The notes under the pieces: generated by a model
Told to the model about the DNA's origin: nothing
The model's input: the letters and a program-made list of their open reading frames with translations, nothing else
The model's database searches: none
Shown: piece after piece, positions 63,079 to 64,000 of the stretch
Numbering within the stretch: the first letter of the stretch is position 1
How the letters are laid out: each line of letters opens with the position of its first letter
From: Nocardia sp. CDC159
Lineage (GTDB): Bacteria > Actinomycetota > Actinomycetes > Mycobacteriales > Mycobacteriaceae
Assembly: GCF_023740735.1 (NCBI RefSeq)
Contig: NZ_JAMRXH010000006.1
Location: forward strand, 310,001-374,000
DNA length: 64,000 nucleotides
Direction: 5' to 3'
Program-made: the position numbers and the translations under genes

Positions 63079-64000
63079 ATGCCTCGCGCCTTCGGACGAC
63101 GCCCCGAACGCCCGCGCCGCAGCCTTCGCCGGGCGCTGACGCTGCGCGGGCTGCTGCGTTTGCGGCCGGCGGGCGATATCTGGCGGTTGTCGGCGCTGAG
63201 CGCGGTGATCGCGGTCGGCGTGCCGGAGGTGGTGGTGCTGCTGCTGGCAGGTCACCTCGAGCTCGCCCTCTACACCAGCGCCGGGGGTCTGTGCGCGCTC
63301 TACGGTCACGGATTGCCCTACGCGGCCCGGGCTCGGGCCGTGGCCTGGGTGGTGATGGGCATGACCGCGGGGATGGCGGTGGCCTCGACGACCGCCGCGC
63401 TCACCGGTGTCGCGGCCGTCCGAGTGGCCGTCATCGCCCTGCTGGCGGCGGCATTCAAGATGGGCTGCGACGCCACGCGGATCGGGCCGCCCGGCATGGT
63501 GGTGCCGACCTTCATCACCTCCAGCGCGGCGTTCGTGCCGACTCGACCGGCCGATCTGCCCGTTGATCTGGCGCTGGTACTGCTCGGTGGCGTGCTGTCG
63601 TGGCTGGTGTGTATGGCGCCCGCCCTGTTTCGACCGCATCGACCCGAAAGAGCCGCGGTGGCAAGGGCTTTGGAGGCCACGGCGCGACTGCTGCGCACGG
63701 CCGAGGACGATCCCGCCGTGGGGCAGGTGCGCCATGAGGCGGCCGCGGCCGTGCACGCCGCGTGGCATACCCTGGGCTCGATTCGCTCCACCACGAGCGA
63801 GGTCACGGCGCTGAACAGGTTGGTGGCACAGGCCGGAGCGCTCACCGTGCACCATCGCGGCGAGCAGGCCGATCGGCTCGACGCATGGGCGCGGGAGCTG
63901 CGAAAGAGTGGTCCCATACCGGTGATTCGCGTGTCCGCGGCGGAGTCCGCGGAGCTTCGCGGCATAGCGGTGGCGCAGGCCGCGGACGCGCGCACCGGCG
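63079..64000 (+). CDS. FUSC-like membrane protein (3' truncated)
   Basis: The frame is open to the window end (at least 307 residues). It has about six membrane helices in the first 190 residues (LSALSAVIAVGVPEVVVLLL, YTSAGGLCALYGHGLPYAAR, VAWVVMGMTAGMAVASTTAA, LALVLLGGVLSWLVCMAPAL). A cytosolic helical region follows, with ERAAVARALEATARLLRTAE. The layout fits the FUSC/aromatic acid exporter group of inner-membrane proteins. It starts 10 bp after tetR on the same strand and may be cotranscribed. Substrate is unknown. Confidence 0.75.
   Translation, partial: MPRAFGRRPERPRRSLRRALTLRGLLRLRPAGDIWRLSALSAVIAVGVPEVVVLLLAGHLELALYTSAGGLCALYGHGLPYAARARAVAWVVMGMTAGMAVASTTAALTGVAAVRVAVIALLAAAFKMGCDATRIGPPGMVVPTFITSSAAFVPTRPADLPVDLALVLLGGVLSWLVCMAPALFRPHRPERAAVARALEATARLLRTAEDDPAVGQVRHEAAAAVHAAWHTLGSIRSTTSEVTALNRLVAQAGALTVHHRGEQADRLDAWARELRKSGPIPVIRVSAAESAELRGIAVAQAADARTG

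Overview
The window is high-GC actinobacterial DNA, most likely Nocardia or a close relative in the Nocardiaceae. This is inferred from the strong G/C third-position bias, many GTG starts and ATGA/GTGA overlaps, F420-type oxidoreductases, three GAF-ANTAR regulators, an XRE-DUF5753/DUF397 pair, a 14-subunit nuo operon with mycobacterial-type subunit lengths, and a degenerate receiver resembling the nuo-linked Rv3143 of Mycobacterium tuberculosis. No rRNA, tRNA, CRISPR array, prophage or insertion sequence was seen. Both ends cut genes: a class V aminotransferase on the left and a FUSC-like membrane protein on the right.

Layout. 0-6 kb: aminotransferase, methyltransferase, AraC regulator, SnoaL-like protein, F420/NADP-type reductase, an acyl-CoA dehydrogenase remnant and a small membrane protein. 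6-11 kb: DUF1348 protein, secreted protein, a Tat-exported DyP peroxidase coupled to a PCuAC copper lipoprotein, a membrane protein and an SGNH hydrolase. 11-17 kb: OmpR-type two-component pair, DUF4173 membrane protein, LLM oxidoreductase, GtrA protein and proline iminopeptidase. 17.3-33 kb: complete respiratory complex I operon nuoA-N on the minus strand, closed by a perfect hairpin; nuoH and nuoI form one reading frame and NuoE ends in a 24-bp tandem repeat. 33-42.9 kb: LysR/MFS divergent pair, degenerate receiver, CBS protein, three GAF-ANTAR proteins, a Tat metallophosphoesterase, a candidate modification-dependent restriction enzyme and an ECF sigma factor. 43-46.5 kb: Gfo/Idh oxidoreductase, PASTA-like lipoprotein, aldo/keto reductase with a MerR-type promoter, and an HspR-like regulator. 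46.5-49.6 kb: lower-GC block with DUF397, XRE-DUF5753, an M48 protease and a PNPOx-fold protein. 49.8-53.3 kb: tiny basic protein, SigB-like sigma factor, GlxA-type regulator, DUF6010 membrane protein and a small secreted protein. 53.4-57 kb: ABC-2 exporter with its own NarL-type two-component system. 57-60.3 kb: gcvT-gcvH-sdaA behind a tandem glycine riboswitch. 60.3-64 kb: S33 hydrolase and secreted lipase divergent from a TetR gene with two matching operators, then the FUSC protein.

How the genes work together. The core is energy metabolism (NADH to menaquinone through complex I). Around it lie envelope and redox-stress functions (DyP, PCuAC, exporter, exported hydrolases) and unusually dense regulation: two sigma factors, two two-component systems and three ANTAR RNA-binding regulators. 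The most unusual items are the nuoH-nuoI fusion, the NuoE minisatellite, and a solitary gene joining a ScoMcrA-like head and sulfur-recognition-like domain to a PD-(D/E)XK nuclease.
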